64,000 bases of DNA, taken from the NCBI RefSeq assembly GCF_014649795.1, contig NZ_BMTS01000017.1, positions 20,858-84,857 on the forward strand. The letters run 5' to 3'. This document shows positions 52,097 through 59,277 of the stretch, one piece after another. The stretch is from Streptomyces melanogenes. GTDB lineage: Bacteria > Actinomycetota > Actinomycetes > Streptomycetales > Streptomycetaceae. The stretch's first letter is position 1. Each line of letters begins with the position of its first letter. The notes beneath the pieces are model-generated. The model did not search any database. It had not been told where the DNA came from and saw only the letters and a list, made by a program, of their open reading frames with translations. A program made the translations under genes and the position numbers.

Positions 52097-52830
52097 GTCG
52101 GTCTCCTTTCGGGTTGAGGTCTCAGCCCCCGGTCCAGTCGGGGGCTCCGATGGTGTAGAGCAGCACGGCGAAGGTGGCCAGGGTGAACAGCGCCGTCATC
52201 AGGCGCCGTACGTTGATCGTTTGAGTCATGTCTTGCCTCCGTGGTGTGTGGTGGTGTGAGCTGGTGCATGGCTGTGGCGATGACTGCGGCGGCTCCCAGC
52301 GTGATGAGGATGTCGCCGACGCTGATGACCGCGTGGAGCGGTGGTACGGGGATGGCATCGCCGAGGAAGGCCAGTCGGCTGCCGCGCCCGGCGGCGATGT
52401 TCTTGGCCGTTTCCTGCCCCGGCGGGATGCCGGCGGCGGCCGCGGCTGTACGCGAGTAGGGCATCCGCCCGTTGAACGCGATCGCCATGCCGTTGAGCAA
52501 CCCGCCGCCCAGGGCCGTCAACGCGGCGCTCTTCAGTGCGCGGCTGCGTCCCCGCACGTTGGCGAGCAGCCACCCCAGCACCGTCACGAAGACCGTGGCC
52601 AGCAGCACGCTGCGCAGTGCCTGGCCCGGCCGGCCGTCGAGACGGTCGACGGCGTACTCTGCCATCTGCGCCGCGCCGGCGAGCCACACCAGCCACAGTG
52701 CCCGCAGCCGGGTGGCGAGCAGTCCGCCCAGGCGACCACCGCTCACGTACCCTGCCACCACACCGACGATCGCCGGGAACCCGAAGAGCAGCACCGCCTG
52801 CCCGCTCACCGCAGTGCCCACGACGTACAT
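52093..52830 (-). CDS. DUF5317-like membrane protein
   Basis: This reading gives 245 residues. Hydrophobic segments include AVLLFGFPAIVGVVAGYVSG, ALWLVWLAGAAQMAEYAV and LRSVLLATVFVTVLGWLLA. The DUF5317 signature GLLNGMAIAFNGRMPYSRTA and RLAFLGDAIPVPPLHAVISV with GDILITLGAAAVIATAM is clear. The natural domain ends near residue 200, but no stop occurs until 52093, so the frame crosses the whole first micropeptide gene in another phase. The start is ATG 52830 or GTG 52809; the latter overlaps the stop of the 43-residue peptide gene. Function of the family is unknown. Confidence 0.8.
   Translation of the reverse strand: MYVVGTAVSGQAVLLFGFPAIVGVVAGYVSGGRLGGLLATRLRALWLVWLAGAAQMAEYAVDRLDGRPGQALRSVLLATVFVTVLGWLLANVRGRSRALKSAALTALGGGLLNGMAIAFNGRMPYSRTAAAAAGIPPGQETAKNIAAGRGSRLAFLGDAIPVPPLHAVISVGDILITLGAAAVIATAMHQLTPPHTTEARHDSNDQRTAPDDGAVHPGHLRRAALHHRSPRLDRGLRPQPERRPT
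52122..52229 (-). CDS. Membrane micropeptide 1 (35 aa), nested in the DUF5317 frame
   Basis: The ATG at 52229 has GGAGG nine bases upstream. The peptide has the head MTQTINVRRL, the helix TALFTLATFAVLLYTIG and the tail APDWTGG. It lies entirely inside the 3' end of the DUF5317 reading frame, in a different phase. Its clear similarity to the two following copies shows that the peptide frame is the selected one. Confidence 0.75.
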   Translation of the reverse strand: MTQTINVRRLMTALFTLATFAVLLYTIGAPDWTGG

Positions 52831-52937
52831 ACGCTGCTCGCCAGGGCTGCGAGAGCGAGGCATACGCTGGCGGCCGGTCCCACGTGGGGATACAGGAGTG
52901 CAGCTTCGCCGTCCGCTCCAGGCCGTTCGCCACTCAT
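52806..52937 (-). CDS. 43-residue peptide overlapping the DUF5317 start
   Basis: AAGGAGAACCAG directly precedes the ATG at 52937, one of the best ribosome sites in the region. The peptide has a polar head (MSGERPGADGEAALLYPHV) and a hydrophobic tail ASVCLALAALASSVCTSWAL with two cysteines. Its TGA overlaps a GTG start of the DUF5317 frame (GTGA), so it may be a coupled leader peptide or another small membrane peptide of the operon. Confidence 0.55.
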   Translation of the reverse strand: MSGERPGADGEAALLYPHVGPAASVCLALAALASSVCTSWALR

Positions 52938-53180
52938 CTGGTTCTCCTTCTGCACGGCACATGCTCGCTGCCAAGCAGCGACGCCAACTCCCGGGCCGGT
53001 GAGCCCGGCAGGCTGCGGCGACCGGCATTGCTCCTGCCCTGCGGCGGGAGTTGCCCGTACCAGCCCTGACCGGGATTGCCGTTACGGCTCCGCTGGACGA
53101 CGGGCGCGCCATCCGCAGCACTCATTCGGTAAATCGCCACTGCTTCTCACTGACGACAGCAACTCTCCCCAGAGCCGCCG

Positions 53181-53258
53181 TTGTCCGGACCACGATGCCG
53201 GCATCGACGCAGGTCGCCGCTGAACTGCAGGTGGACAACAGGACTTGTCCGCGGACAA
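53181..53258 (-). promoter_or_regulatory. TTGTCC-GC-GGACAA palindrome and extra half-sites upstream of the micropeptide operon
   Basis: TTGTCC (53245-53250) and GGACAA (53253-53258) form a perfect 14-bp palindrome. Further half-sites are GGACAA (53233-53238) and TTGTCC (53181-53186). The cluster lies in the 511-bp gap (52938-53448) upstream of the peptide operon, where no convincing gene is seen. The same palindrome with GG in the centre is at 38604-38617. Confidence 0.5.
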
Positions 53259-53448
53259 CCGTGCTGCCTGGCCGCGGACTCCAGTGCAAGGAGCATCATC
53301 GCCGGGGGCTGAGGCGGCGCGAGTCCCGCCGGAGGCCGACGGCCCGCTCCTCCTCTTGTACACCTGAGCCCGGGCTGGCCCCGGCGCCAGCAGCACGGTG
53401 ACCTCTCCGGCGACGGCCACGCTGAACAGGGGCGCGCGGGCCTCGCCG

Positions 53449-53778
53449 TCAGTGTGGCTGCGTGAGCCCCCGGCGGCGGCCGCGTAGGACCTCCACGAGC
53501 ACTCCGAGGCAGAGCGACTGCGCCAGCACACAGGCGACCAGCCCGCCGAGGAGGAGCCAGGTGGGTACCTCTCCCGCTCCCCCGACCGCCTCGCCGACCA
53601 CTACGGCGAACAACAGGGTGGGGAAGGCGAAGAAGGCGGGCCATACCCAGATGAATCCGGGGTCCGGGCTGAAGACGGTGACGGCCGTGGCGATCGCGAC
53701 GGCGGCGCCGAAGAGCCCGAGGTAGACCGCCGAGGCCGGGTTGGCGAAGGTCAGGCGCATCAGGGTACGAGCGTGCAT
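53449..53778 (-). CDS. SCO4225-like membrane protein
   Basis: This 109-residue protein has three hydrophobic helices: VYLGLFGAAVAIATAVTVFS, IWVWPAFFAFPTLLFAVVVG and LLLGGLVACVLAQSLCLGVL. The N-terminal LMRLTFANPASAVYLGL is characteristic of the SCO4225 family of small streptomycete membrane proteins. GGAGGGACCC precedes the ATG at 53778. It lies upstream of and in line with the DUF5317/micropeptide operon. The upstream gap 53779-54261 shows nothing recognisable. Confidence 0.75.
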   Translation of the reverse strand: MHARTLMRLTFANPASAVYLGLFGAAVAIATAVTVFSPDPGFIWVWPAFFAFPTLLFAVVVGEAVGGAGEVPTWLLLGGLVACVLAQSLCLGVLVEVLRGRRRGLTQPH

Positions 53779-54261
53779 CGGGTCCCTCCAGGAGACGTGT
53801 CTGTCCCCATGGTCGGGCGCAGCCGTGGCTGTGTCGTGAGTATCCGTACCCAGTACGTCCGTACGGTCCGCTATTCGCCCGGGACGACCACTGGATCTCG
53901 GCCCGGGCCACGTCTTGAGGAAGGTCATCAGCGTGATCGTGTCCGCTGACCCGGCGGGTTCGCGAAGGCATCGCCCGCATGCCACGCGTGCGGCTGGCAC
54001 CCACACCGCTTCTTGACCCGACCGGCCGCGCCGTACCGTCAGTCTCCCAAGAACAGTCGACGAACACCAGCAGGAGCCTCTCCCGTACAGTACGCGGCCG
54101 CCAGGATCGTCGTCATGAGCAGCTCGGGGCAGGCGGCAAGAACCCGCCGGGGCCCTCCGCCAAACCAGTTCGATCCTTTCCCAGGCGTTCAATGGTTCTG
54201 CGCCGAAGACGGGATGGCCGGTTCCAGCGGAGCGGACGCAAACCTGTGCGCGCCAGCGCCA

Positions 54262-55284
54262 TCAGATCCCTGTGATCCGCCGAAACTCAGGGTCTTGGCG
54301 CAACGTGCTGAAGTAGTCGTCCAAGTGCCCACGGACGAGATTGATGTGTCCCAGGTCGCGCAATGTGCGTAGTTCGGCGAGTGCCTCGTCGCGGCGGCCT
54401 GCCAGGGCGTACACCGCGGCCAGGTTGTAGGCGATGTCGGTGATCTCGTAGTTGGCGGTGGCGTGCCGCCTGGCCAGTTGTAGATCCGACTCGGCTTGGT
54501 CGTATCGACCGAGGCGCTTTGCCATCGCCCCTCGGTAGGCGAAAAGCCGCGCGCTGACATTCGGCTCCGTCTCGTCCGGCAGCAGGGCGATCGCCTCGTT
54601 GTACGCCCGCCATGCGGAGAGGTCGGACGACGGTCCTCCTCGGGTATTGCCGTGGGCGACGCCCCGTACGAAATGAACCTCCCAGTCCACCTCGACTTGA
54701 GTGACGTACCGGTCGAAGTGCTCTGCCGCCTCTGCCCACCGGCGTTCAGCCATCAGCGCCCTGGCCAGGTTCAGTTCGACATCAGGCGGCACAGCGCCGT
54801 CTGCGGCACGATCGCGCAGGATGCTCATCACCGCTTCCATCTGTTCCAGGGCTGTGCGCACCTGCTGGTCCACGGTGGCGGTTCCACTGACCAGGCCCTC
54901 GGTGTCGATCCCCGCGTGAGTGAGTGATTCATCGAGGTCACGGCTTGCGTGAGGGACCCGCAGCACCGCCCGCTCGTACACCGCGTCGCTGGTGATCTGC
55001 TGCCGGTGCTTGGTCAAGAGCCGGTAGACGAAGAGCAGGGCCAGCGGGACGTCCAGCACCGCCGCGACCGCGAACATCGCCGGCACCCAGCCCGGCGAGG
55101 TGGTCGTGGCCGCACCGGCGATGAACGCGGGAACGGAGACCACGAGCAGCACCAGCACCGCAGCCAGCAACTGCGTGGGAGTGAGCACCTGGCCGGGGTC
55201 GATCTGCTGGTTGCTCAACGCCGCGGCCAGCACTTGCGTCGATGTGGACTCACGGGTGTTGCTCGCCTGGTGGTCAGCCACCAC
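54262..55284 (-). CDS. TPR-repeat membrane protein
   Basis: This 340-residue protein starts at GTG 55284. Two membrane helices (LLAAVLVLLVVSVPAFIAGA and VPAMFAVAAVLDVPLALLFV) anchor a cytosolic region of helical pairs. At least three TPR-like units are visible (VELNLARALMAERRWAEAAE, RLFAYRGAMAKRLGRYDQAE, YNLAAVYALAGRRDEALAEL). It may be a scaffold. The final residues form a short helical cap (YFSTLRQDPEFRRI). Confidence 0.8.
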   Translation of the reverse strand: MVADHQASNTRESTSTQVLAAALSNQQIDPGQVLTPTQLLAAVLVLLVVSVPAFIAGAATTTSPGWVPAMFAVAAVLDVPLALLFVYRLLTKHRQQITSDAVYERAVLRVPHASRDLDESLTHAGIDTEGLVSGTATVDQQVRTALEQMEAVMSILRDRAADGAVPPDVELNLARALMAERRWAEAAEHFDRYVTQVEVDWEVHFVRGVAHGNTRGGPSSDLSAWRAYNEAIALLPDETEPNVSARLFAYRGAMAKRLGRYDQAESDLQLARRHATANYEITDIAYNLAAVYALAGRRDEALAELRTLRDLGHINLVRGHLDDYFSTLRQDPEFRRITGI

Positions 55285-55430
55285 CCCATGATGCCCGCCG
55301 CTCTCCCCCTCACGCGGGCAAACGCCGCACCCGGCTGTCGGCGCTGCGCAGAGGGGGAGCGGCCCGAGCCGGAGCCAGGCTGCTCAAGGCCTTGCTCCCT
55401 GCCCACACCCCCACCCGGTGGCCGCACATG

Positions 55431-55449
55431 TTTTCGGCATATGCGAAAA
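55431..55449. promoter_or_regulatory. TTTTCG-N7-CGAAAA inverted repeat
   Basis: This AT-rich 19-bp inverted repeat (arms 55431-55436 and 55444-55449, centre GCATATG) lies 46 bp before the 5'-nucleotidase start, in a region of otherwise high GC. It may be an operator or core promoter. Confidence 0.45.
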
Positions 55450-55494
55450 GGTGATAACCCTCTCGATGTTGCACGTGTGCCAGCAGGGGGCGAG

Positions 55495-56439
55495 ATGAAG
55501 TACGACCTGTCCGACCGCCTCGTCATCGGGATCGCTTCCAGCGCCCTGTTCGACCTCACTGACTGCGATGCGGTCTTCCGCGAGCAGGGCGAGGCCGCGT
55601 ACCGGGCATACCAGGAGACCCATCTGGACGACGTCCTGGAGCAGGGCGTGGCCTTCCCCTTCGTCCGGCGCCTGCTGTCGCTGAACGACCTCGCGGGCCC
55701 CTCCGACCCACTTGTCGAGGTCATCATCCTGTCGCGCAACGACCCGGACACCGGGCTCCGTGTCATGCGGTCCATCGCGGCGCACGGCCTGCCCATCAGT
55801 CGGGCCGTCTTCCGGCAGGGGCGGTCGCCACACCGGTTCATGCCCGCCCTGAACATGTCTTTGTTCCTGTCGGCCAACGGTTCGGACGTCCGCGAGGCGG
55901 TGGCCGACGGGCTGCCGGCGGGGCACGTACTCAAGACGAAGAGGGTCGACGACGACGCCGACCGGGAACTCCGCATCGCCTTCGACTTCGACGGCGTCGT
56001 GGCGGACGACGCCTCCGAGCGGATCTACCAGGACGCCGGCATCGACGCGTTCCGCGCACACGAGGTCCGCAACGTGACCACGGCTCACGACCCCGGTCCC
56101 TTGAAGGACTTCCTCGCGGGCATCAACCGCATCCAGCGCCGCGAGGAGGAGGCACGCCGCCAGGACCCGTCGTACCAGCCCCGTCTGCGGGTGTCGCTGG
56201 TCACCGCCCGGGACGCCCCGGCACACGAACGGCTCGTGCGCAGCCTCAAGCAGTGGGGCCTTCGCGTCAACGACGCCTTCTTCCTCGGTGGCATCGACAA
56301 GGCCACCGTGATGCACGCCCTCGACCCGCACATCTTCTTCGACGACCAGGTCTCCCACCTCAACGGCACGGCACCGGCAACCCCGAGCGTCCACGTGCCG
56401 TTCGGCGTCGTCAACACACCCCCGCCCGCGACCGGATGA
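55495..56439 (+). CDS. 5'-nucleotidase (cytosolic, Pfam 5-nucleotidase type)
   Basis: This 314-residue enzyme belongs to the HAD-like family of cytosolic 5'-nucleotidases that dephosphorylate nucleoside monophosphates. Typical blocks are LVIGIASSALFDLTDCDAVF, VEVIILSRNDPDTGLRVMRS, FRQGRSPHRFMPALNMSLFL, and the HAD motif LRIAFDFDGVVADDASERIY with the Asp nucleophile. FFLGGIDKATVMHALDPHIF and FDDQ hold the late acidic residues. The ATG at 55495 is chosen for its GGGGGCGAG site and the conserved MKYDLSDRLVIGIA start. Confidence 0.9.
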   Translation: MKYDLSDRLVIGIASSALFDLTDCDAVFREQGEAAYRAYQETHLDDVLEQGVAFPFVRRLLSLNDLAGPSDPLVEVIILSRNDPDTGLRVMRSIAAHGLPISRAVFRQGRSPHRFMPALNMSLFLSANGSDVREAVADGLPAGHVLKTKRVDDDADRELRIAFDFDGVVADDASERIYQDAGIDAFRAHEVRNVTTAHDPGPLKDFLAGINRIQRREEEARRQDPSYQPRLRVSLVTARDAPAHERLVRSLKQWGLRVNDAFFLGGIDKATVMHALDPHIFFDDQVSHLNGTAPATPSVHVPFGVVNTPPPATG

Positions 56440-56539
56440 GTGGGCGTACCGAGGTCGGCCCTCGCGCGTCGTCGAGGCACGGGTTTCCAGACTCCACCCC
56501 ATCTGGCCCCGGCCGCCGGCAGGCCCCTTGCGGCAAGCA

Positions 56540-56578
56540 GCGGCCTTCTCTGCGGAGGGAAACCACTGAGAAGGCCGC
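56540..56578. terminator. Bidirectional terminator
   Basis: GCGGCCTTCTC (56540-56550) pairs exactly with GAGAAGGCCGC (56568-56578) between the plus-strand nucleotidase gene and the minus-strand small gene. Confidence 0.75.
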
Positions 56579-56614
56579 CACCTTGAACGCCAAGCCCTCC
56601 GGACGATCCGCGAA

Positions 56615-56737
56615 CTACGCCTCGGGCTCGTCAGCGCTGCCCGGCTCGTCCGGCTGAGTCGGTGCGTCCACGGCGTCGCCGCTGTCCTTCTCGTCGGTCG
56701 GCGCGACGCGGCTTCCTACGCGGCCCGGATCCACCAT
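56615..56737 (-). CDS. 40-residue acidic peptide
   Basis: CAGGAGGACAGC precedes the ATG at 56737. The peptide has no hydrophobic helix and is very acidic, with a Pro/Asp/Glu-rich disordered tail (APTDEKDSGDAVDAPTQPDE). The strong ribosome site and the terminator after it suggest that it is a real small gene. Confidence 0.5.
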   Translation of the reverse strand: MVDPGRVGSRVAPTDEKDSGDAVDAPTQPDEPGSADEPEA

Positions 56738-56813
56738 GCTGTCCTCCTGTTGTGATTTGCGCGTGAGTGCGCTCGGTGATTTGCCCGTGGAACCCGACTG
56801 GTTCCCGGCAGGT

Positions 56814-57350
56814 TCATGAGGGGCAACGTGACTGCTCGCCCGGCATCCTGAACAGCAGGAAATCGGCGTGAACGCCACGCTGCTCCACGTACCGCTTCTC
56901 CCGACCCCACTGTTCGAAGCCCACGCGTCGAAGGAGCTTCGCGGAGGCGGTGTTGCGGACATCGCAGCTGGCCGTGATCCACTTCACCGTGCCGAAGAGG
57001 CAGTCGATCACAGCGGTCATCGCTTCGGTCGCGTAGCCCCGGCGCCGCATGTCCGGCGCCAGCGTGATGCCCACCACCGCCTGACCGCAGTCGCTCTCTC
57101 GCGCGACAGCGAGATCACCGATCAAGCCGGGCTGCCGGTGCCGCTCGATCGCGTACTGGAACACACCAGGCCCGTCGGGACTCTCCGTGAGATAGCCCGC
57201 GACGATCGCCTCCGCCTCCGCCTGATCGATCGGCGAACGCCAGGACTGGTAGCGGGCGACACAGGGATCGGAGCGATATCGGGAGAGAGCCGACGCATCG
57301 TCACGGCTGAACCGCCGTAGCCGCAGCCGACGCGTCACGATGTCCGTCAT
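56814..57350 (-). CDS. GNAT-family N-acetyltransferase (RimJ-like)
   Basis: This 178-residue enzyme of the RimJ/RimL subgroup starts with MTDIVTRRLRLRRFSRDDA. The acetyl-CoA loop is in GITLAPDMRRRGYATEAMTA, followed by ASCDVRNTASAKLLRRVGFE. It should acetylate an amino group of a protein or small molecule. Length and motifs are complete. It stands alone. Confidence 0.92.
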   Translation of the reverse strand: MTDIVTRRLRLRRFSRDDASALSRYRSDPCVARYQSWRSPIDQAEAEAIVAGYLTESPDGPGVFQYAIERHRQPGLIGDLAVARESDCGQAVVGITLAPDMRRRGYATEAMTAVIDCLFGTVKWITASCDVRNTASAKLLRRVGFEQWGREKRYVEQRGVHADFLLFRMPGEQSRCPS

Positions 57351-57393
57351 CCATCCCTCACATACCGGTTGCCGAAGCGGGAACCCCGCCCTG

Positions 57394-57561
57394 TCATGTG
57401 CAGCCCGCCGGGACGCCAGAGCAGCCCGCAGGAGTCACCGGGCCTGCAGATCCCGCCGCATCGCGCGGGGCTGAATCCGTGTGAACCGACGCGCCCGCGA
57501 CGCCGAGCGCCAAGACCGCCGCGACACCGACCGCCACTCGAACTACCTGCCTGACCACCAT
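57394..57561 (-). CDS. Small exported peptide
   Basis: The ATG at 57561 has CCTAGGAGAGCC upstream. The 55-residue product has a signal-like N-terminus (VVRQVVRVAVGVAAVLALGV) and a short Ser/Gly/Pro tail with two cysteines (AGCSGVPAGCT). It is probably secreted or membrane-held. No family is recognised. Confidence 0.5.
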   Translation of the reverse strand: MVVRQVVRVAVGVAAVLALGVAGASVHTDSAPRDAAGSAGPVTPAGCSGVPAGCT

Positions 57562-57674
57562 GGCTCTCCTAGGACGCGAACCGAACACTGGCCCTCAGTA
57601 GGCCAGCCGCCAATCAATAGACGATCAACGCGCAGGTGACCGGCCTTTCGGCGCGGGACGCCGGGCGGGCCCAT

Positions 57675-58568
57675 TCAGACGACCAGGACCCGGCGCCCCC
57701 GGGTGTGGCCGGCGCGGCTGTCGGCGTGCGCCGCCGCTGCCTCGGTGAGCGGGTACGACTTCTCGACCGGAATGTGGAGCCTGCCCCGGGAGATGAGGTC
57801 GACGGCCTCGGCGAGCGCGTCCGGCACGCTCCCGGCCACGCCGGAGAACCGGACGCCCAGCTGCGGCGCACCGAGGTCGGCGATGGAGACGACCTTGCGC
57901 GGGTCCCCGGTCAGCTCGACGAGTTCGCGGATCACGCCCGAGCCGGCCAGGTCGAGGGCCGCGTCGACCCGGCCCAGGTGCCGCACCCGTTCGACCCAGC
58001 CCTCGTTGTACGTCGTGGCGAGGGCGCCCAGGCCGCGCAGGTAGTCCTGGTTCGCGGCCCCGGCCGTGCCGATCACCGTGATGCCGCGCTCGCGGGCGAT
58101 CTGCAGCACCGCCGACCCGACGCCGCCGGACGCGCCGCTGACCAGCAGCGTCTGCCCGAGCCGCACGCCGACCTCGCGGATGATGCGCAGCGCGGTCTCC
58201 ACCACCGACGGGTACCCGGCGGCCTCCTCGAAGGCCAGTCCCTCGGGCATCCGGGCCCAGGCCGACAGCACGGCGAATTCGGCGTACGTGTCGGCGCCTT
58301 CGCCAAACACGCGGTCGCCGACCTCGACCCCGTCGACGCCCTCGCCGACCTCGTCCACCACCCCGGCGGCGTCCAGTCCAACCCCGGCGGGCAGTTCGAC
58401 CGGGTGGGCGCCCAGGACCTGGCCCTCCCGGATCCTCCAGTCGACGGGGTTGACGCCCGCGGCCCGTACCGCGATGCGTATCCGGCCGGGGCCCGCGTGG
58501 GGCTCCTCGGCTTCCACCAGTTGCAGGACCTCGGGACCGCCGAACTCGGCGAAGCTGATTTTCTTCAT
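57675..58568 (-). CDS. NADP-dependent quinone oxidoreductase (zinc-free MDR family)
   Basis: This is a 297-residue medium-chain dehydrogenase/reductase. The N-terminal GroES-like domain (ISFAEFGGPEVLQLVEAEEP, AAGVNPVDWRIREGQ) is followed by a Rossmann domain with LLVSGASGGVGSAVLQIARE. The zinc-binding cysteines and histidines are absent, as in quinone or zeta-crystallin types. It is divergent from the TetR gene at 58639, whose product probably represses it. Such pairs commonly respond to electrophiles or drugs. Confidence 0.92.
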   Translation of the reverse strand: MKKISFAEFGGPEVLQLVEAEEPHAGPGRIRIAVRAAGVNPVDWRIREGQVLGAHPVELPAGVGLDAAGVVDEVGEGVDGVEVGDRVFGEGADTYAEFAVLSAWARMPEGLAFEEAAGYPSVVETALRIIREVGVRLGQTLLVSGASGGVGSAVLQIARERGITVIGTAGAANQDYLRGLGALATTYNEGWVERVRHLGRVDAALDLAGSGVIRELVELTGDPRKVVSIADLGAPQLGVRFSGVAGSVPDALAEAVDLISRGRLHIPVEKSYPLTEAAAAHADSRAGHTRGRRVLVV

Positions 58569-58586
58569 GCGGTCGAAATTAACCGT

Positions 58587-58610
58587 AACCGTTAGGGTTT
58601 CACAACGGTT
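58587..58610. promoter_or_regulatory. Operator between the oxidoreductase and TetR genes
   Basis: AACCGTT (58587-58593) and AACGGTT (58604-58610) form an inverted repeat in the 70-bp divergent gap; a further AACCGT lies at 58581. It is the likely binding site of the TetR protein. Confidence 0.65.
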
Positions 58611-58638
58611 AGGGATTCCTACCTGGTAGTGTCAGGCC

Positions 58639-59214
58639 ATGACCGAGCCGTCCGGACGCCGCGAACGCAAGAAGGCCGCGACCCGTCAGAAGATCGCTGA
58701 CACCGCACTGCGTCTCTTCCTGGAGCGCGGGTACGACGCCGTGGGCATCCGTGACGTGGCGGCCGAGGCCGACGTGGCCGTCACCACCGTCTTCGCCCAC
58801 TTCGCCTCGAAAGAGGCCCTGGTGTTCGAGCGCGACCAGGACTTCGAGCAGCGGCTCACGCGCGCGGTCACCGACCGCCCTCCGCACGAGCCGCTCATCC
58901 CGGCGCTGCACCGCGAGGTCCAAGCCCTGGTGGAGCACTGCACGGCGGAGGGCAGTGCCCCCGTCCGGCGCATGATCGAGGGATCACCTGCCCTGCGGGA
59001 ATACGAGGAGTCGATGAGCCTGCGTCACGCGCAGGCGCTGGCAGCGGCGCTGGCCGCCGATCCCCACCTGTCCCGGAGTGCGACGGCCTGCGGGGCGACC
59101 GCGCGGTTCACCATCGATGCGTACGCAATGGCCTGCCGGGCGGACGATCCCCGGGCCACGGTGGACGAGATCTTCCAGATGATCGAGGCGGCCTGGGAAG
59201 CCACCGCACCCTGA
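58639..59214 (+). CDS. TetR-family regulator
   Basis: This 191-residue protein has an N-terminal helix-turn-helix (KIADTALRLFLERGYDAVGI, VAAEADVAVTTVFAHFASKE) and a helical ligand domain. It is divergent from the quinone oxidoreductase, with an inverted repeat between them, so local control is likely. Inducer unknown. Confidence 0.93.
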   Translation: MTEPSGRRERKKAATRQKIADTALRLFLERGYDAVGIRDVAAEADVAVTTVFAHFASKEALVFERDQDFEQRLTRAVTDRPPHEPLIPALHREVQALVEHCTAEGSAPVRRMIEGSPALREYEESMSLRHAQALAAALAADPHLSRSATACGATARFTIDAYAMACRADDPRATVDEIFQMIEAAWEATAP

Positions 59215-59277
59215 GCCGGGGACGCCCGCACGCCGCCACGGCTGTGGCCTCCCGACACCCCGGTGCGCCGCCTCGCC

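Larger units (their letters stand above)
51856..52229 (-). repeat. Tandem array of three micropeptide genes, 133-bp unit
   Basis: Start codons lie at 52229, 52096 and 51963, exactly 133 bp apart. Each unit has 108 bp of coding sequence and a 25-bp spacer with its own AAAGGAGAC ribosome site. The units differ by scattered substitutions that mostly keep the helix, so they are old duplications held under selection. No indel has occurred. Confidence 0.85.

Noticed and set aside
51856..52229. CRISPR-like or mini-satellite repeat
   Set aside because: Units are 133 bp, contain coding frames with conserved peptides and lack repeat-spacer structure.
52934..53140. 68-residue minus-strand frame upstream of the 43-residue peptide
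   Set aside because: No ribosome site, low-complexity composition and no conserved pattern; it lies in the probable leader.
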